The notes: a model not told the origin generated them from the sequence alone. Shown: positions 10,815-24,309, counted from the stretch's first letter. The stretch: 64,000 bases of DNA from Eledone cirrhosa (GCA_964016885.1 OZ024745.1:56284800-56348799), one strand, 5' to 3'. A program made the numbers and translations.

Positions 10815-11235
10815 CAATGATATTAAATAAATGGAAACTATATTTATAAAACCATATTTATTCTATCATATATATATCAAGGGTACCAAAACTTTGGTAC
10901 GCTATCATCAAATAAAATACGGAGTGTGTTTTATAAATTTTGACCTAACGAAGGAAAATATATCTTAACGGTTCATGTTAAACTTGAACCGTTAAGGTAT
11001 ATTTTCCTTGGTTATGTCAAAATTTATAAAACACACTCCGTATTTTATCTGATGATAGCGTACCAAAGTTTTGGTACCCTTGAAATATATATAATAGAAT
11101 AAATATGGTTTTATAAATATAGTTTCCATTGATTTAATATCATTGAGTATTATACTCCAGAAAGGCTGTCGAGTGCTCTGAATCAGTTATAAACATTTAT
11201 ATTTGTTGAATTACCAACAAATTGAATATGCTTTC
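10815..11235. mobile_element. Foldback FB-A1: long hairpin with one-sided tail
   Basis: Arms 10815-10984 and 10985-11145 are near-perfect reverse complements with almost no loop (centre ACATGTTAAACTTGAACC). Beyond the right arm is an unpaired tail of about 85 bases (CGAGTGCTCTGAATCAG...) ending in a small hairpin (ATTTGTTG / CAACAAAT). Outer arms and tail recur at 24775-25010 and 40051-40455. Inner arm sequence differs between copies but stays self-complementary. Confidence 0.85.
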
Positions 11236-11239
11236 CCCA

Positions 11240-12950
11240 CCTAGTGTTTAGTACCTTTAGAGTAAGATTCAATTTTGTAGGGTTAGGTAATTTACTGCGA
11301 TGCTTGGCCCTTAAAGGAAGCCGATTTCCAGAATAGAATCGGCATCCAAAGCCATTTAAGTAAACTGGTATTGGGCTGCTTTTCGTGGACTACACTGTTT
11401 TGCAATCACTTGGGCCAGGGCCCTAGCTTAAGAACAACATATTTTCTTCCTACACGATTCAAATGTTCTAAAGACGATTATGAATACTTCACATCAACTG
11501 CAAAAGCCAATCGTCCCACATTCTACAGAAACCGTCCCATTCTCTAAAAGTATTATTATTCAAAAATATATCCATCCAATCTATTAGGTTCCAAACTGTT
11601 TTAAAATCTTACCATCCGTGATCGTATCATCTTTTTATATAGCATTCCAGTGGTGACCAACCGACCTTTCAGTCGTGACCAATCTTTTTTCAAGCTTTTC
11701 GAACTGAAACATATATTTTTTTAAAGCGTTCCAGCCCTGATACTCCCTGCTTTTGTTCAAGAAACTATAGTCCTTTTTTATCTTTTCTCGTGTGATTAAT
11801 CCGTAAGTATTGAACTAGAAATGAAAATAATCATAAATTGATATTGAAAATTAAAAATATTACCGAATGTTACCGAATATTACCGAATGTTATCGAAAAA
11901 GGAAATTATATAATATGAAGAAATCATCAGGTGTCATCAGGTGTACAAGAGATATGAGGCCACAAACCGAGAGCAAATATGTGATTCCACACTAATGCTG
12001 CAAAATCTTTAAAAAAGAAGTTCGATCGCCACAGTTACTGCGCCCTAAATTTTAAGATGGATTAGGTAAATTAATGTAACTCTATACGATACTTAAAAGG
12101 CTAAACATCTAACGAGAAAAAAAATAGGCAACGGGGAATATTAAATATTAGTTATTAATTGATATTATTTTAATTTTTCCAACAACCCTGAAAGACAGCC
12201 TTGCACATGTTTCCGACGAAGATAGATTTGGCTCCATTTGACGAATTAGTTATAGATAAATAATCTAGTAAATATTCATTTTCGTACGAAAATATATTTG
12301 TCAATACGAAATCTGCATGGAAATGAGTTATTTTTATGGTTTTATATTTTTCTAATTTTCCCATGTAAACTGATGAACCAAAAGAACCCATATACTTGAG
12401 TCTATATTCTTCTGTGTGGCAACGTAACCCACCTCATTCAATTTATGAATGAAAAAAAAAACAGCTCATATGTTGTTGCAGTTAAAAGTAATACATTAAT
12501 ATAACAATATTGGAATTCTTGCGAAAGCCATTCCTCCGCCAACTAAATCGTAAAAATTGAATCCCACTCTGTTTCTTCGGGACAAAGTAAATTAATTATC
12601 TTCTACTCCTGCAATAGTTTTTCTTCTTTTGTTCCTGAAAATGTTTAGTCTTTACTGCTAAAAATGTGAAATTTATTCGTACCAGGACAACTATTTCAAA
12701 TATTGCAAATAATTTAAAAACCATTATTGCAGCTTCTCGCAAGAAAAGAGCATTCAAATTGAAATCATAAAATCCCATTGAATACTGTAAAAATGCTTTT
12801 GAAAAATGAGTTCAGTCAAATGCTGATACAATTAGCGAATGCCATTTGGGTTGGCTTCGTATTCTTATAAAATGACAAAGGAGTATAATTTAGACGTTAG
12901 AATTTTTTCTGGAATATATATTAGGCTAGTGAATAAATATTGCAAATACC
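11240..12950. other. AT-rich stretch with no recognised feature
   Basis: Only short random frames. A small repeat of TTACCGAATGTTACCGAATA lies at 11862-11895. Nothing resembles a gene or known element. Confidence 0.4.
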
Positions 12951-12953
12951 CGC

Positions 12954-13447
12954 TGTAGCAAAGTGTACAGCCACCGGAAATAACATCTGTGAAATATACA
13001 GCGCTAGCTACCTCAACGTGAAAAAAAAAGAACCCTTAAAAGCTACCAGAATAAACGGCTACACAGCGGCTAAACATCAAACGATTATTTCTGTATATAT
13101 AGAGTGGTTCCAAACACTCAGCAGTCGACTTTTAGCAGAGTCAGCTAGCGCATCGTTGGTCCTTTACTATGCCACGCTTTGTCACTCACACACGCCTTGT
13201 ACCTTGTATCGTCGCTTCATGTGAAAATAAATAGCTGATCGAATTTACATCTCGCCTTGCTTCGTCCTTTCAACTTGTGCTTTCGTCTGTCCATCCTCAA
13301 CAGTTCTTTTAAGGGCTATATGCGACAACAGTCCTTTTAAGGGCTATCTTCAGATCTGATCAGACCGTATGCGATAACAATCCTTCTAAGGGCTATTCTC
13401 GGATCTGATCAGAAGTAGTGACCAGACTGACTAATCACGTCGCTACA
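12954..13447 (+). mobile_element. Possible solo LTR
   Basis: 494 bases start TGTAGC and end GCTACA, an inverted terminal pair of LTR type. Inside are a TATA-like box (TATATATAGAG, 13094) and AATAAA (13226) in the order promoter then poly(A) signal. Near the end the unit CAGTCCTTTTAAGGGCTAT is repeated about three times (13300-13400). There is no matching target duplication and no neighbouring gag/pol, so it is a candidate only. Confidence 0.4.
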
Positions 13448-14045
13448 AAAGTTTTAAAAGGTCATTAAATAAATTAAAATTATTAAGTGTTTCTTTATTA
13501 ATGTTGGGGTGTAAAGTTTGCTGGAGAGGGGGGGGGTAACAACAGGTTAACACTTAACGAACAGACATGTAAATATTGGTGTTCCAGTCGTAATTATCCA
13601 GTCTGTGTAAGTTTATGTGGTTCAATTTAAAACGGCTGGGTGAGGGGTGAAATAGAGATTTGATTATTATTTTAGCAAGTCACGCGACAACGCAATACCT
13701 CTCACATTTGGTGTGAGTGAGGTGGGTTACATTATCTCACTGAAGAATATACAGACTCAAGTATAAAAATCAAAAGTCATATTCCAGATCAACTGTCTTT
13801 CAAGCCTTTTCAAGAAAAGAATAAGATTTGTGTCTTCAGTATTGATACCAAGCTGAAGAAATATGTCATTGCGACGATCACTGATGAAAATAAAAACAGA
13901 GTAACCCCAGCATTAATGACCAAGATGACTGGACATTAAAGTATTATTTGATCTGATTTAGTCCTATCAGGTAATCGAACTACTTCCGTAGATTGACCAC
14001 AGACTCGATTGTAGTTAGCAATTAGCAATCATTCTTTACAATTAA
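13448..14045. other. Unassigned sequence after the LTR candidate
   Basis: Contains a run of ten or more G at about 13528-13538 and no open frame of note. No feature recognised. Confidence 0.4.
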
Positions 14046-14048
14046 TTA

Positions 14049-14146
14049 TAATTGTTTCTACTTTTGGCACAAGGCCAGCAATTATCCAGTACATTACTGA
14101 TACTTTATTTTATCGACCCCATAAGGATGAAAGGCAAAGTTAATTA
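14049..14146 (-). mobile_element. SINE-1 fragment (tail half)
   Basis: Minus-strand copy of the tRNA-derived SINE seen whole at 31490-31664: GGCACAAGGCCAGCAATTA, ACTTTATTTTATCGACCCC and GGATGAAAGGCAAAGTTAA on plus. The tRNA-like head is missing. Confidence 0.85.
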
Positions 14147-14760
14147 ATTATAATATCAGTAAATTGATTCCATAATGTGGTTTCCACTTATCACGCTGAC
14201 CCAGTTTGGTTGTATTCCATGTTTAGTTTAACATTAAATTAATAAATGACTTTCATCTTTGTATCACATCAACATCCTTGGGAGAAGATAACGAAAGTCA
14301 AGTAAATAAGAATAATTACCTTCAGTTCGAAATTTGACACGAAAGACTGAATCCGTCCAGAAACGCCATAACACCTCAACTTATGAAGGAGACCAGCATG
14401 CCAAACCCAGGCAAGAGCATTAGAAATATCTACGGCAATAGTCCTGGCTTCACCAGATTTATCTAAAGCAAGAGAGATTCTCTCAACAGTAACAGGTAAT
14501 ACATCAGTAGGTGACCGCGAGAAACGAAAGCCGCATTGTTTATCTCAAATAAAACCTAGTGAGGTGTGATGAATGAATAAAGTCACAAATACATCGCCAA
14601 AATTAGGCAGATGACAAATAAGACGATAATTAGAAGTGTCAGATCGTTCCCTAACGTTCTTAAATATTGGAACAACAAAAGACGATTTCCAACAAGATGG
14701 AGAGCAAGAATCAACAATGAAATTGTTGCAAAGTTGAAGTAACACAGTTGAAACAAAAAT

Positions 14761-14782
<22 letters not shown>

Positions 14783-14833
<51 letters not shown>
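14783..14833. repeat. (CA)n(TA)n microsatellite
   Basis: (CA)n at 14761-14782 followed by (TA)n, bordering foldback FB-B1. Confidence 0.95.
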
Positions 14834-14834
<1 letters not shown>

Positions 14835-14847
14835 CGGCGTTGAATTA

Positions 14848-15382
<535 letters not shown>

Positions 15383-16135
15383 CAGCCTGGCTAGAACATT
15401 CTTTAGAGTACTGGATAAATGTTTCCCTAAGGCCCACAGGTACCATAAAATATTCAACAGGCACACGGTGAAACTTTCCTACTCAACCACACGCTCCGTA
15501 GCCCAGCACATAGCCGGCATAAATAGGAATAGGCTCACTTCCTCTAATACCACCGTAAACCCAACGGAACCACTACGCGGGACACACCAGACCCCGGACA
15601 GGCCCATCTAGCACACTGGAACCCAACGACCCTGTGCTGATTGCGGCAGCTACCCAGCCAACCCGAGTGATGGTAACCACGCAGTACATGTGCTGGGGCT
15701 TATGAAGTCATGCAATTATAGAGACCCATCACTATGCGCCCTTAGTAATGAATGCATGACGAAAAACGTAGCCTACAGGTGCAAGATCAGAACCCTTAAC
15801 TCGGAGCACCACTACATATGATCCACGGCGACGAGCTTCAAAGATAGGTGGTATAACCATCGCCATTCCTTTAACAGAATAGAAAAGAGGAAATGTACGG
15901 CCCTTTCTGAATTGATCTGGAAGCTCAAAATTGAAGAGACCCCGCACTCTCTGGTCTGGTCCGTGGTTAGAAAGGTTCTCCCAGACAGAGGTGGGTCTGG
16001 TATTTGCAACCTCTGTCTTAGTGAGTCACTTGAGATACTTCATGGCGGAACCAAGCTACTAAACAGAAGGGCCGACTTATTCGGCGCTTGCAGACACCTA
16101 AGGACGGGAACTTTCCTCAAGCTATATGGATAAAC
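15383..16135 (+). pseudogene. Penelope-like element fragment PLE-3: GIY-YIG endonuclease end
   Basis: 5'-truncated copy beginning right after (TG)n. It encodes FFRVLDKCFP..HRYHKIFNRHTVKLSYST, which aligns with PLE-1 (FFRLIEKHFP..HRYHNIINKNTIKLSYST). Then, in frame 0, come FKDRWYNHRHSF, ALSELIWKLK, CNLCLSESLEIL and NRRADLFGACRH up to a TAA near 16133. The conserved Gly of the YIG motif is replaced by a stop (TGA, 15819-15821). Frames are also broken between 15610 and 15780. It is a dead copy of a family different from PLE-1. Confidence 0.85.
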
Positions 16136-16440
16136 CCCGGTTCTGGCCTCCCACAACGCCCCCCCCCCCCCGGTAGATCCCCTACACCCCGTACCAATGA
16201 CCAGTGGACTACAGCCACCCATAGTTTGTGGTCCCTACGGTGGATTGTCCACCGGATCCTCTTCTTGTTACGAGGCAACAAAACCTCGTTTATTGAACCT
16301 GATGACCCCCCACCCCCACCCGGAGTGGCCCACACAGGAAGAACAATCATACCACGGTGCTAACCCTATACACATGAATGAGTTCCCGCAACCGTACATA
16401 GTGTGTGTATACTGGGATTAGGTGAGTGTACACACTCATG
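16136..16440 (+). other. Probable PLE-3 3' untranslated region
   Basis: Non-coding GC-richer sequence directly after the endonuclease stop. It has a run of 14 C at 16158-16171 and another C-rich stretch near 16303-16320. PLE-1 likewise has a long G run directly after its coding region. The assignment to PLE-3 is from position and base composition. Confidence 0.5.
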
Positions 16441-16798
16441 TGAAGGCAACGAGATACTAATACCCCAGGTTGCATTTGAAAAATGTTCAAGTGTATGCTT
16501 AGGAGTATGTTTGTATATGCTCTCTTGTATGAGTGCACATGTGTATATAGATATACACGCGCATCCAGAGGTATAAAAGTGTGGATGGGTATGTGTATCT
16601 GTACTAGGGGATTCGCCTAAGCCCCAAAGACCCCAAGCTATTGCTGTGAAGATATATATTACACTCTACTTTTTCTAGTCTAAACAATAACTTTTCCAAA
16701 CACCCACTTTACTTTTCTTTAAAAATAACACCCACCTAGTTTTATGTCTGCCTTATACTTGAATTTGGGTGCCTCTGTCGTATATATATATGCACCTT

Positions 16799-16841
<43 letters not shown>

Positions 16842-16843
16842 CT

Positions 16844-17286
16844 GTATGGATTTGTGTGTGTGTGTCTGAGGGGGTAGGTGTGAGTGTATGTACAAGTCAA
16901 CCAACATAGGTCTTTTTTATTTCTAAACTCTCTAAGTATTTGACTCTTACCATAATTTTCAGTATTATCACCCCACATAAATTCCTCAATTTGTATGTGT
17001 GGGTGTGTGTGTGTGTGCCTGTTGGGGTGGGGGTGAATGTATGTGCAAGTCAACCAACATAAGTCTTTTTATATGTAAATTTTCGAGTATTCTACTCTAA
17101 CCATAATTTTCATGTATTCTACTCTAACCATAATTTGTATGTGTGGATGTGTGTGTGTGCCTGTGGGGGTGGGGGGTGAATGTATGTGCAAGTCAACCAA
17201 CATAAGCCTTTTTATATGTAAATTTTCTAGTATTCTACTTTAACCATAATTTTCAGTAGTACCACCCTACATAAATTCCTCAATTT
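16844..17286. repeat. Three tandem units of about 146 bases
   Basis: Units at about 16844-16991, 16992-17137 and 17138-17286. Each has a (TG)n stretch, a G-rich stretch, TGTATGTGCAAGTCAACCAA, a TCTTTTTATATGTAAATTTT stretch and an ATAAATTCCTCAATTT end. The middle unit has an internal duplication of ATTCTACTCTAACCATAATTT in place of its last part. Confidence 0.85.
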
Positions 17287-17577
17287 AAGATTGACCTGTA
17301 GTATCGAATTTCATACTATAAACCTCAATTGAATATATATATGACCAGGAATGCTTTTTGTGAAAATCAGTCATACGGAACTATTGTCATCTTGCCTGAT
17401 GGTTTGAACTTTACAACACCACCTGCTTCTTTGAGCTCAAATACCAACCCTACTAGCATCTACAAATTGACCAATGAAAATTAAGATTATTCCTGCTGAC
17501 AACATTAAATTATTCCTAACAAGCTCATATGTCCCAAGGCTCTGATACAATCAACACCATAAACATCGAGCTGGCAT

Positions 17578-18279
17578 ATCTAAGAACTGACTAACTGCCT
17601 GATGTGGTCATAGCCATTCAATGGCTATCATCGAAATATGTATAGCAGCAAATAAGGGATTATGAGTTCATGCAATTGACTTATGTTTCGTCACTATATA
17701 TATATATTAGCTTATATATATATAAAATCCTCAGTCATTCCTGTAGAAGCTATTTCTACATTAAATAATTGTTTCTACTTTAGGCACAAGGCCAGCAATT
17801 ACTCAGTGCATTACTGGTACTTTATTTTATCGACCCCGTAAGGATGAAAGGCAAAGTTTACCTCGGCGGGATTTGAACTCAGAATGGCAAGGGCCGCAAC
17901 TATATGCGTCAAAGCATGGCGCCCGACCCTCTACCGATGATGACCCTCTACTAATGTATTAAGTGCCTATATACACATATATATTGTGTACTAGAAGACC
18001 TATAATATTTCTTTTTTAAAGCCGGTAAAATGCGGTAGAAAAATACAGTTAAATGATGACAAATGAAACAAGACAAAGTAATGTTTTGTACATTGTACTT
18101 TAGCCTAATATTTCAGGGTTAATACCCTATTTTCAGACACGAAACTGAACTATATATATATATAGTGACGAAACATAAATCAATTGCATGAACTCATAAT
18201 CCTTTATTTACTGCTATACATATTTCGATGATAGCCATTGAGTGGCTATGACCTCATCAGGCAGTTAGTCAGTTCTAAC
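17578..18279. mobile_element. Foldback FB-E interrupted by a SINE
   Basis: Arms of about 120 bases (17578-17697 and 18166-18279) share GACTAACTGCCTGATG, GGCTATCATCGAAATATG and TTATGTTTCGTCACTATATA as reverse complements. The 470-base interval contains a SINE-1 copy (17766-17943) and (TA)n, so the SINE probably inserted into the hairpin loop. Confidence 0.85.
17766..17943 (-). mobile_element. SINE-1 copy, nearly complete
   Basis: On plus: TTGTTTCTACTTTAGGCACA (tail) to GGCGCCCGACCCTCTACC (head). The minus strand carries the pol III B-box GAGTTCAAATCC. Lies in the loop of FB-E. Confidence 0.9.
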
Positions 18280-18359
18280 TGTATATATATATACAGAGAG
18301 AGAGAGAGAGAGAGGGGGGGGGGAGGAAATCCATATATATGAATCAGTGTATACAAAAA

Positions 18360-19370
18360 ATGCATGCATGTATGTCTACCTATATGTGTGTGAGCGCGCG
18401 TTGGTATATGTGTAAACATCAAATGATTATCTGAATTTTCTTTGCACTCCGACGATCAAGAAAGTAGTTTTAAGATTTCCTTATTGAAATATAGGGATGG
18501 ATGTTTTCTTTAACTTGAAAACATTTATTTATCTTTATCTTATACTTTAGAGTTTCAACTTTAATGTTTTTCTACGTTTTACTCATATAAGATTTGAATT
18601 ATTCCCATAAAAATAAAATTTCCATTTCCATTTATACTCAATTATCAATTTCTTCCACTTTTTATTGGTAGGTACATGAAAATACATAGGGGTTTCTCCT
18701 TCAAAATTCTATCATTTCACATAATTCTAACAGGCTTACATATTTCTAAGCAACATATCTCACAATATTTTATTTTTTCTAACGTGCAAATAGTATAATG
18801 CATAATGAATGTGTGTATGTAGGTAGATCGTTAGGTGTTTCGGTGAGATTGTGTATACATGAGTGTGTTTATTTGTGTGTATGCATGCATATAGCTATTT
18901 TCTTTATGTATGTATATTTGTGAGTATCTATATGCACATAGAAAAATATATTTTTTAAACGTTTTTAAGTGAATCCTTTTCAATAAAATGCCACGTTCGT
19001 ACGTGTGTATGTATGTGTGTGTGAGTGCGTGTTTGTGTGTATGCATGTATATATGTATGTAAATATGCATGCCTCTCTTTCTCATATATATATGTATGTG
19101 TGTGTACATCACAGGGTGAATATGAAAGCATATACATGTTTATAATAAACATACGAGAGTATTACTCTGTTTTTTTTTTATTGTTTATATAAATGTAATC
19201 ATGTCCCTCTATCTCAGTAGCTACCGACACAGCTCTGGCATAATAAGAGCTTCAAAACAATTCATAAGGAGGCATTTGAATGTTTATTATACAGAAACCT
19301 ATCGCATTTGACTGCATATACACCCCTATGATAAACCAATCTATCTGCCAATATATATATATATATATAT
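18360..19370. other. AT-rich stretch with degenerate (TG)n and (TATG)n
   Basis: Scattered TGTATGTGTG-type simple sequence (18800-19100), no gene. The end (19380-19480) matches the unpaired head of FB-B (GTGTTGAAACCGATATTG, GGGAGGGTCATGTTG). Confidence 0.5.
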
Positions 19371-19648
19371 TTCGTTTCTGAATTTGTTTAGCAAGATTCT
19401 TTATCTGAAAACGTGTGTTGAAACCGATATTGTTATGCTTTGGGAGGGTCATGTTGCAAATAAGAAACACACGCACCAGTTGCTTTCACTTCAATTTATT
19501 ATAATAAATTTATAAAGTTAGGAATTTATAAATTTCTGGTTGGGTGGTTGGTTCCACAACCAGATGATTGTTTATATATTGTCAAAGTTCTTTCGTCACA
19601 CATTCTGTGACCTCTTCAGTGACTTGGGATTCTTTTCTTTGTTTTTGT

Positions 19649-19715
19649 GCCTCTTCTTTGTTCTGTCCTACGCCATCTTGTTTCAAAATGGCGTAGGACA
19701 GAACAAAGGAGAGGC
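19649..19715. repeat. Short palindrome upstream of PLE-1
   Basis: GTTCTGTCCTACGCCAT and ATGGCGTAGGACAGAAC form a hairpin with a 13-base loop, just before the left pseudo-LTR. Confidence 0.9.
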
Positions 19716-19719
19716 ATGT

Positions 19720-20322
19720 TTCGTGGTAGTTTCTTGAGTATTTTGGCCCCCCACTTGTTAACCTGTCACCGTAAGATATACTCGGTTGATTACTACTAAC
19801 TCTTAAAATGGCCTCATTACAATTCCGTCCCACCTAGTAAACTTTTCTATAGTTTAGCAGTACCAGTGAGAGACTTGATGACTGTCGTTCGGGAATAGTA
19901 ACCAGAAATTGTTGTTTTTTTTATATTTTTAACATTCTTGGTATTCTTCTATATATTACTCCATATTGTTTTACTTATTGTTTCTACTTCCTCCCCCTCC
20001 CTCTCCCCTCCCTAGTATACTTGCTTGACCTCCTGCCCTGCTGTAGTTGGCACTATCAACGCACGACTGGGTTTCCTCCACTCCCTCTCCCTCTTTCTTC
20101 TACTGGCAAGTTCAGTTACCCCTTCCTTCCACAAATTGCCATGATAGAATTATGTGTCTCAACAACAAACTTTTGACCAATCCTTGTGACAATCACTTTT
20201 ACTATATATGGAATTACCCCCTGAGAAGCTCGGCTATTCATATACCAGGATAAAAATGCTCATTTAGTCCAGAATTAGCCATTGAAACGGCTTGAGCTCA
20301 GCCGTCGGGGTCCTACTCGTTC
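19720..20322 (+). repeat. PLE-1 left pseudo-LTR
   Basis: Direct repeat of 23311-23901, starting TTCGTGGTAGTTTCTTGAG and ending TCCTACTCGTTC. It contains a CT-rich tract and, at its 3' end, the hammerhead-like fold at 20217-20310. Confidence 0.93.
20217..20310 (+). ncRNA. Hammerhead-ribozyme-like fold in PLE-1 (probably inactive)
   Basis: The parts are in type I hammerhead order. Stem I is CCCC (20217) with GGGG (20307). The core is CTGAGAA (20221; the active consensus is CTGANGA). Stem II is CGGCTATTC (20231) with GAATTAGCC (20272). Then come GAAAC (20284), stem III CGGCT (20288) with AGCCG (20300), and cleavage-type TC at 20305-20306. The essential G8 position is A, which should abolish cleavage. 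Such ribozymes are established in Penelope-like elements of other animals. The call here is inference from base pairing by eye. Confidence 0.35.
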
Positions 20323-20496
20323 CTATTACCCACTCTACTACCCTAAGTATTGAGTACTTTGGTGTGTTATGGTCCACCTGGTTCCTTACCACATTTCCTT
20401 CGTTATCTAGCTCCTATTCCCGTAGTAGAGCACTTTCCGACCCTACCACGCCGTATCCAGACTTTTCCGCTAAGCTCAAGTTCTTTCACCCGCACC

Positions 20497-22661
20497 ATGC
20501 GAAAACACAACATCGACTTCTCCACCAAGAATATCCCAGTTCCACCGAAAAAACTTTACCTTCGGATGCTCAAGCAAAAAATTGACCTCTTTGCGAAAAG
20601 ACTTAGATGGAGAACTTTTTTCTAAGACAGATATTGCGACAATCAGGACTTCGGTACCAAGGAGAGATTCGGATTTAATACCTACAAATCTCCCCCTCCG
20701 AACCCTATGCTCTCACCCTTCGAGAATGACCTTTTCCAACTGGTCAAGAACATTAAATTCAATCCCAGACACAACCGATTCCTACAAAAACTCCGTAGCA
20801 ACTTAACAGAGTATGATAACACCAATGACATCATGGTGCACTCGGATAAAACTGGTAACATCTACTTCGTCAACCCCGACAGATACCATACACTGATCAG
20901 GAGCAGCCTAAACTCCACCTATAAAAAGGCTAACCACTCTTGCATCGAGGACATAAATCGAGATGGACAACAAATTACCTCCAGCCTCCGACCGCACGGA
21001 ACCCCTAGACCCACGGACACCCTACTTCACACTGAAGGACCACAAATCCGATTTCGACAGTAAACCTTCTATCAGGCTTATAAACCCAGCGAAGTCCGAT
21101 ATAGGGAGAATCAGTAAAAAAAATCCTAGACCGCGTTATACCAAAAGTTAAGCAAAACGCCAGAATTAGCCTATGGGTCAACATCCAGGAAGTAATCTCA
21201 TGGTTCAGCAATATGGAGAACAAACGAGACACAAAATTCATCCAGTTTGACATAGAGAGTTACTATGCTTCAATTACCTTACCGCTACTTACGGCTGCCT
21301 TGGACTTTGCCGAGACACTTGCGCCCATCACCGACCAGGAAAGAAACATCATCCTCCACGCCAGGAAGACAGTCCTACTCTTCGACAACTCCAAATGGAT
21401 AAAGAGAGCTACCGACTCACCCTTCGACGTCAGCATGGACACGACGGATTCGGCTGAGGTCACAGATCTTATAGGATTATTCCTACTAATTAAACTCACC
21501 GATATGTTTCCTGCATTCGGCGGTGGATTGTACCGTGATGATGGGCTCCTTACCCTTAAAGGGTACAACCCCAGTAGTACAGACCGGGTCCGTAAACAAT
21601 TAATCAGCTTCTTCCGCGACTAGGGATTTAAAATAACCCTACAAAGGTCCCTGACCCGAGTAAACTTCCTGGACGTTACCCTTGACCTCGATAATGATCT
21701 GTACTACCCATACAGGAAACCCAACGACAACCTGCACTACATCCACCGCCGGTCAAACCATCCTAGGAACATCACCAATAACCTGGTTAAAGACATCTCC
21801 CTCCGCATATCTCGTTTGTCTGCTAATGAGCAGATATTCAAGGAACATGCGCCTTATTACAACCAGGCCCTCAAGCGGAGTGGTTTCCGGGAGGAAATAT
21901 CCTACTGTCCAGCTTCCATTAGCGGAACCAGCAGGCGACACCGCCGCTCACGCAATGTAACATGCTTCAATCCTCCCCACAACGCCGAGGTGACAACTCC
22001 TATCGGGAAAATCTTCTTTAGGCTCATCGAAAAACACTTCCCACTACAACACCGCTACCACAACATAATTAACAAAAATACCATCAAACTCTCCTACAGC
22101 ACCACACCAAACTTTGCACAAAACATCGTCTCCTCTAACAACAATAAACTCAAATCTTATGGAAGAAATAACCTAAATAGCAGTGGGGAGCCGACCAGGA
22201 GGTGCAACTGTCCTGATGGATCCATTTTCCCCCTCGACAACAGATGCAGAGATCGTAATGTGATATACCAGTGCAACGTGAGGACGGACACCTCCAACAA
22301 AGCTTATATAGGATTAACCGCATGTGACTTCAAGACCCGGCTATACCAACACAGACATACCTTCCGAAACCCGGCCCGGCGTCACGCCACCACACTTTCG
22401 GGCCACATCTGGGACCTCAAGGATAACAATATTACCTATGATCTCACTTGGAGCTTACTGTCCAGAGCCAACTCTTACACGGGAGGATGCCGTCCGTGCA
22501 ATTTATGCTCGGAGGAAACCTTACAAATGCTGTTTTCGACGGACCAACTCCTAAACAAGAAAGACGAACTGGTAACTGCATGCAAACACAGATTGCGTAG
22601 GACTTACCTCGCCCTCAAACCCCATAATGACCCGGGGGGGGGGGGTAGACAAGGGGTGTAA
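20497..22661 (+). pseudogene. PLE-1 reverse transcriptase/GIY-YIG protein, interrupted
   Basis: Reads from the ATG at 20497 (MRKHNIDFSTKNIPVPPKK, the usual start region). Breaks are a TAA at 20623-20625, a frame change near 20975-20990, a second at the A-run 21115-21122, and a TAG at 21621-21623. Visible domains: IMVHSDKTGNIYFV; YFTLKDHKSDF and RLINPAKSDIGRISK; RT motif A QFDIESYYASI; motif C LYRDDGL; NFLDVTLDLDNDLYYPY; a Cys-rich knot (RRCNCP...CRDRNVIYQC); and the GIY-YIG core KAYIGLTACDFKTRLYQH. It ends in a 12-G run just before the stop. RNA-templated copying and target cleavage are the known family activities; this copy cannot make a full protein. Confidence 0.93.
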
Positions 22662-23310
22662 CACCCCACTTGCCGACTTTTTAATGGGTAACCCCTGCTT
22701 GCAAAGGTAGACGTAAGATCTTCTTTTATATCTTTTTATCGTTTCCTCTATATTTCCTTCTACCCCCCATCCCTTCCTAGTCCTTCCACCCAAGTCCTCC
22801 TTCTTCTTTGTCGTCGCCCTTTTCACTTTCTCGCCCACTCGAGGCAGCCCCTCGGTCCTTTGTAGCATCATTACCCCCACCCCCATCCCCTATTCTATGA
22901 TAGAATTGGCTGACTCCGCTTTTTATAGCAGATGTGATAGACCCCGGATACTTGCTTTCTTATCCGATGGCTGCTCCATTTCCGTGCCTTCTACATTTCG
23001 TAGTGGTATCTTTGCTTTAATTTCTCGTATATCAGTATTTATTTTTGGGGGGTGGGGGGGGGGGGGGGGGGGGGGGTTCTGAATTAATTTTCCGTATCAA
23101 ATTTTTCATATACTTCGTACAAGCATTTATGTAGTTTGCACTAGAATTTTTGTATCGTAGCGGCACCCTTAGAAATAGTATTAGTATTCATTTTCGGGAT
23201 TCTGAATTATTATTTCGTATTAGTTTATTTTTTGCACTGGGTGGTTGCTGGCCTTGTGCCTAGGGTAGAAACAATTATTTCGTATTAGTCTCGGGCCTCT
23301 GAATTATTAT
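22662..23310 (+). other. PLE-1 3' untranslated region
   Basis: Non-coding. It contains a C/T-rich part (22745-22890), a long G run at 23046-23086 and a SINE-1 tail fragment on plus at 23233-23272 (TTGCTGGCCTTGTGCCTAGG). Confidence 0.75.
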
Positions 23311-24290
<980 letters not shown>

Positions 24291-24309
24291 TAGATATATA
24301 TATATCATA

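Noticed and set aside
20217..20310. Calling the PLE-1 fold an active hammerhead ribozyme
   Set aside because: The core reads CTGAGAA, with A at the essential G8 position, in both copies; kept only as a hammerhead-like fold.
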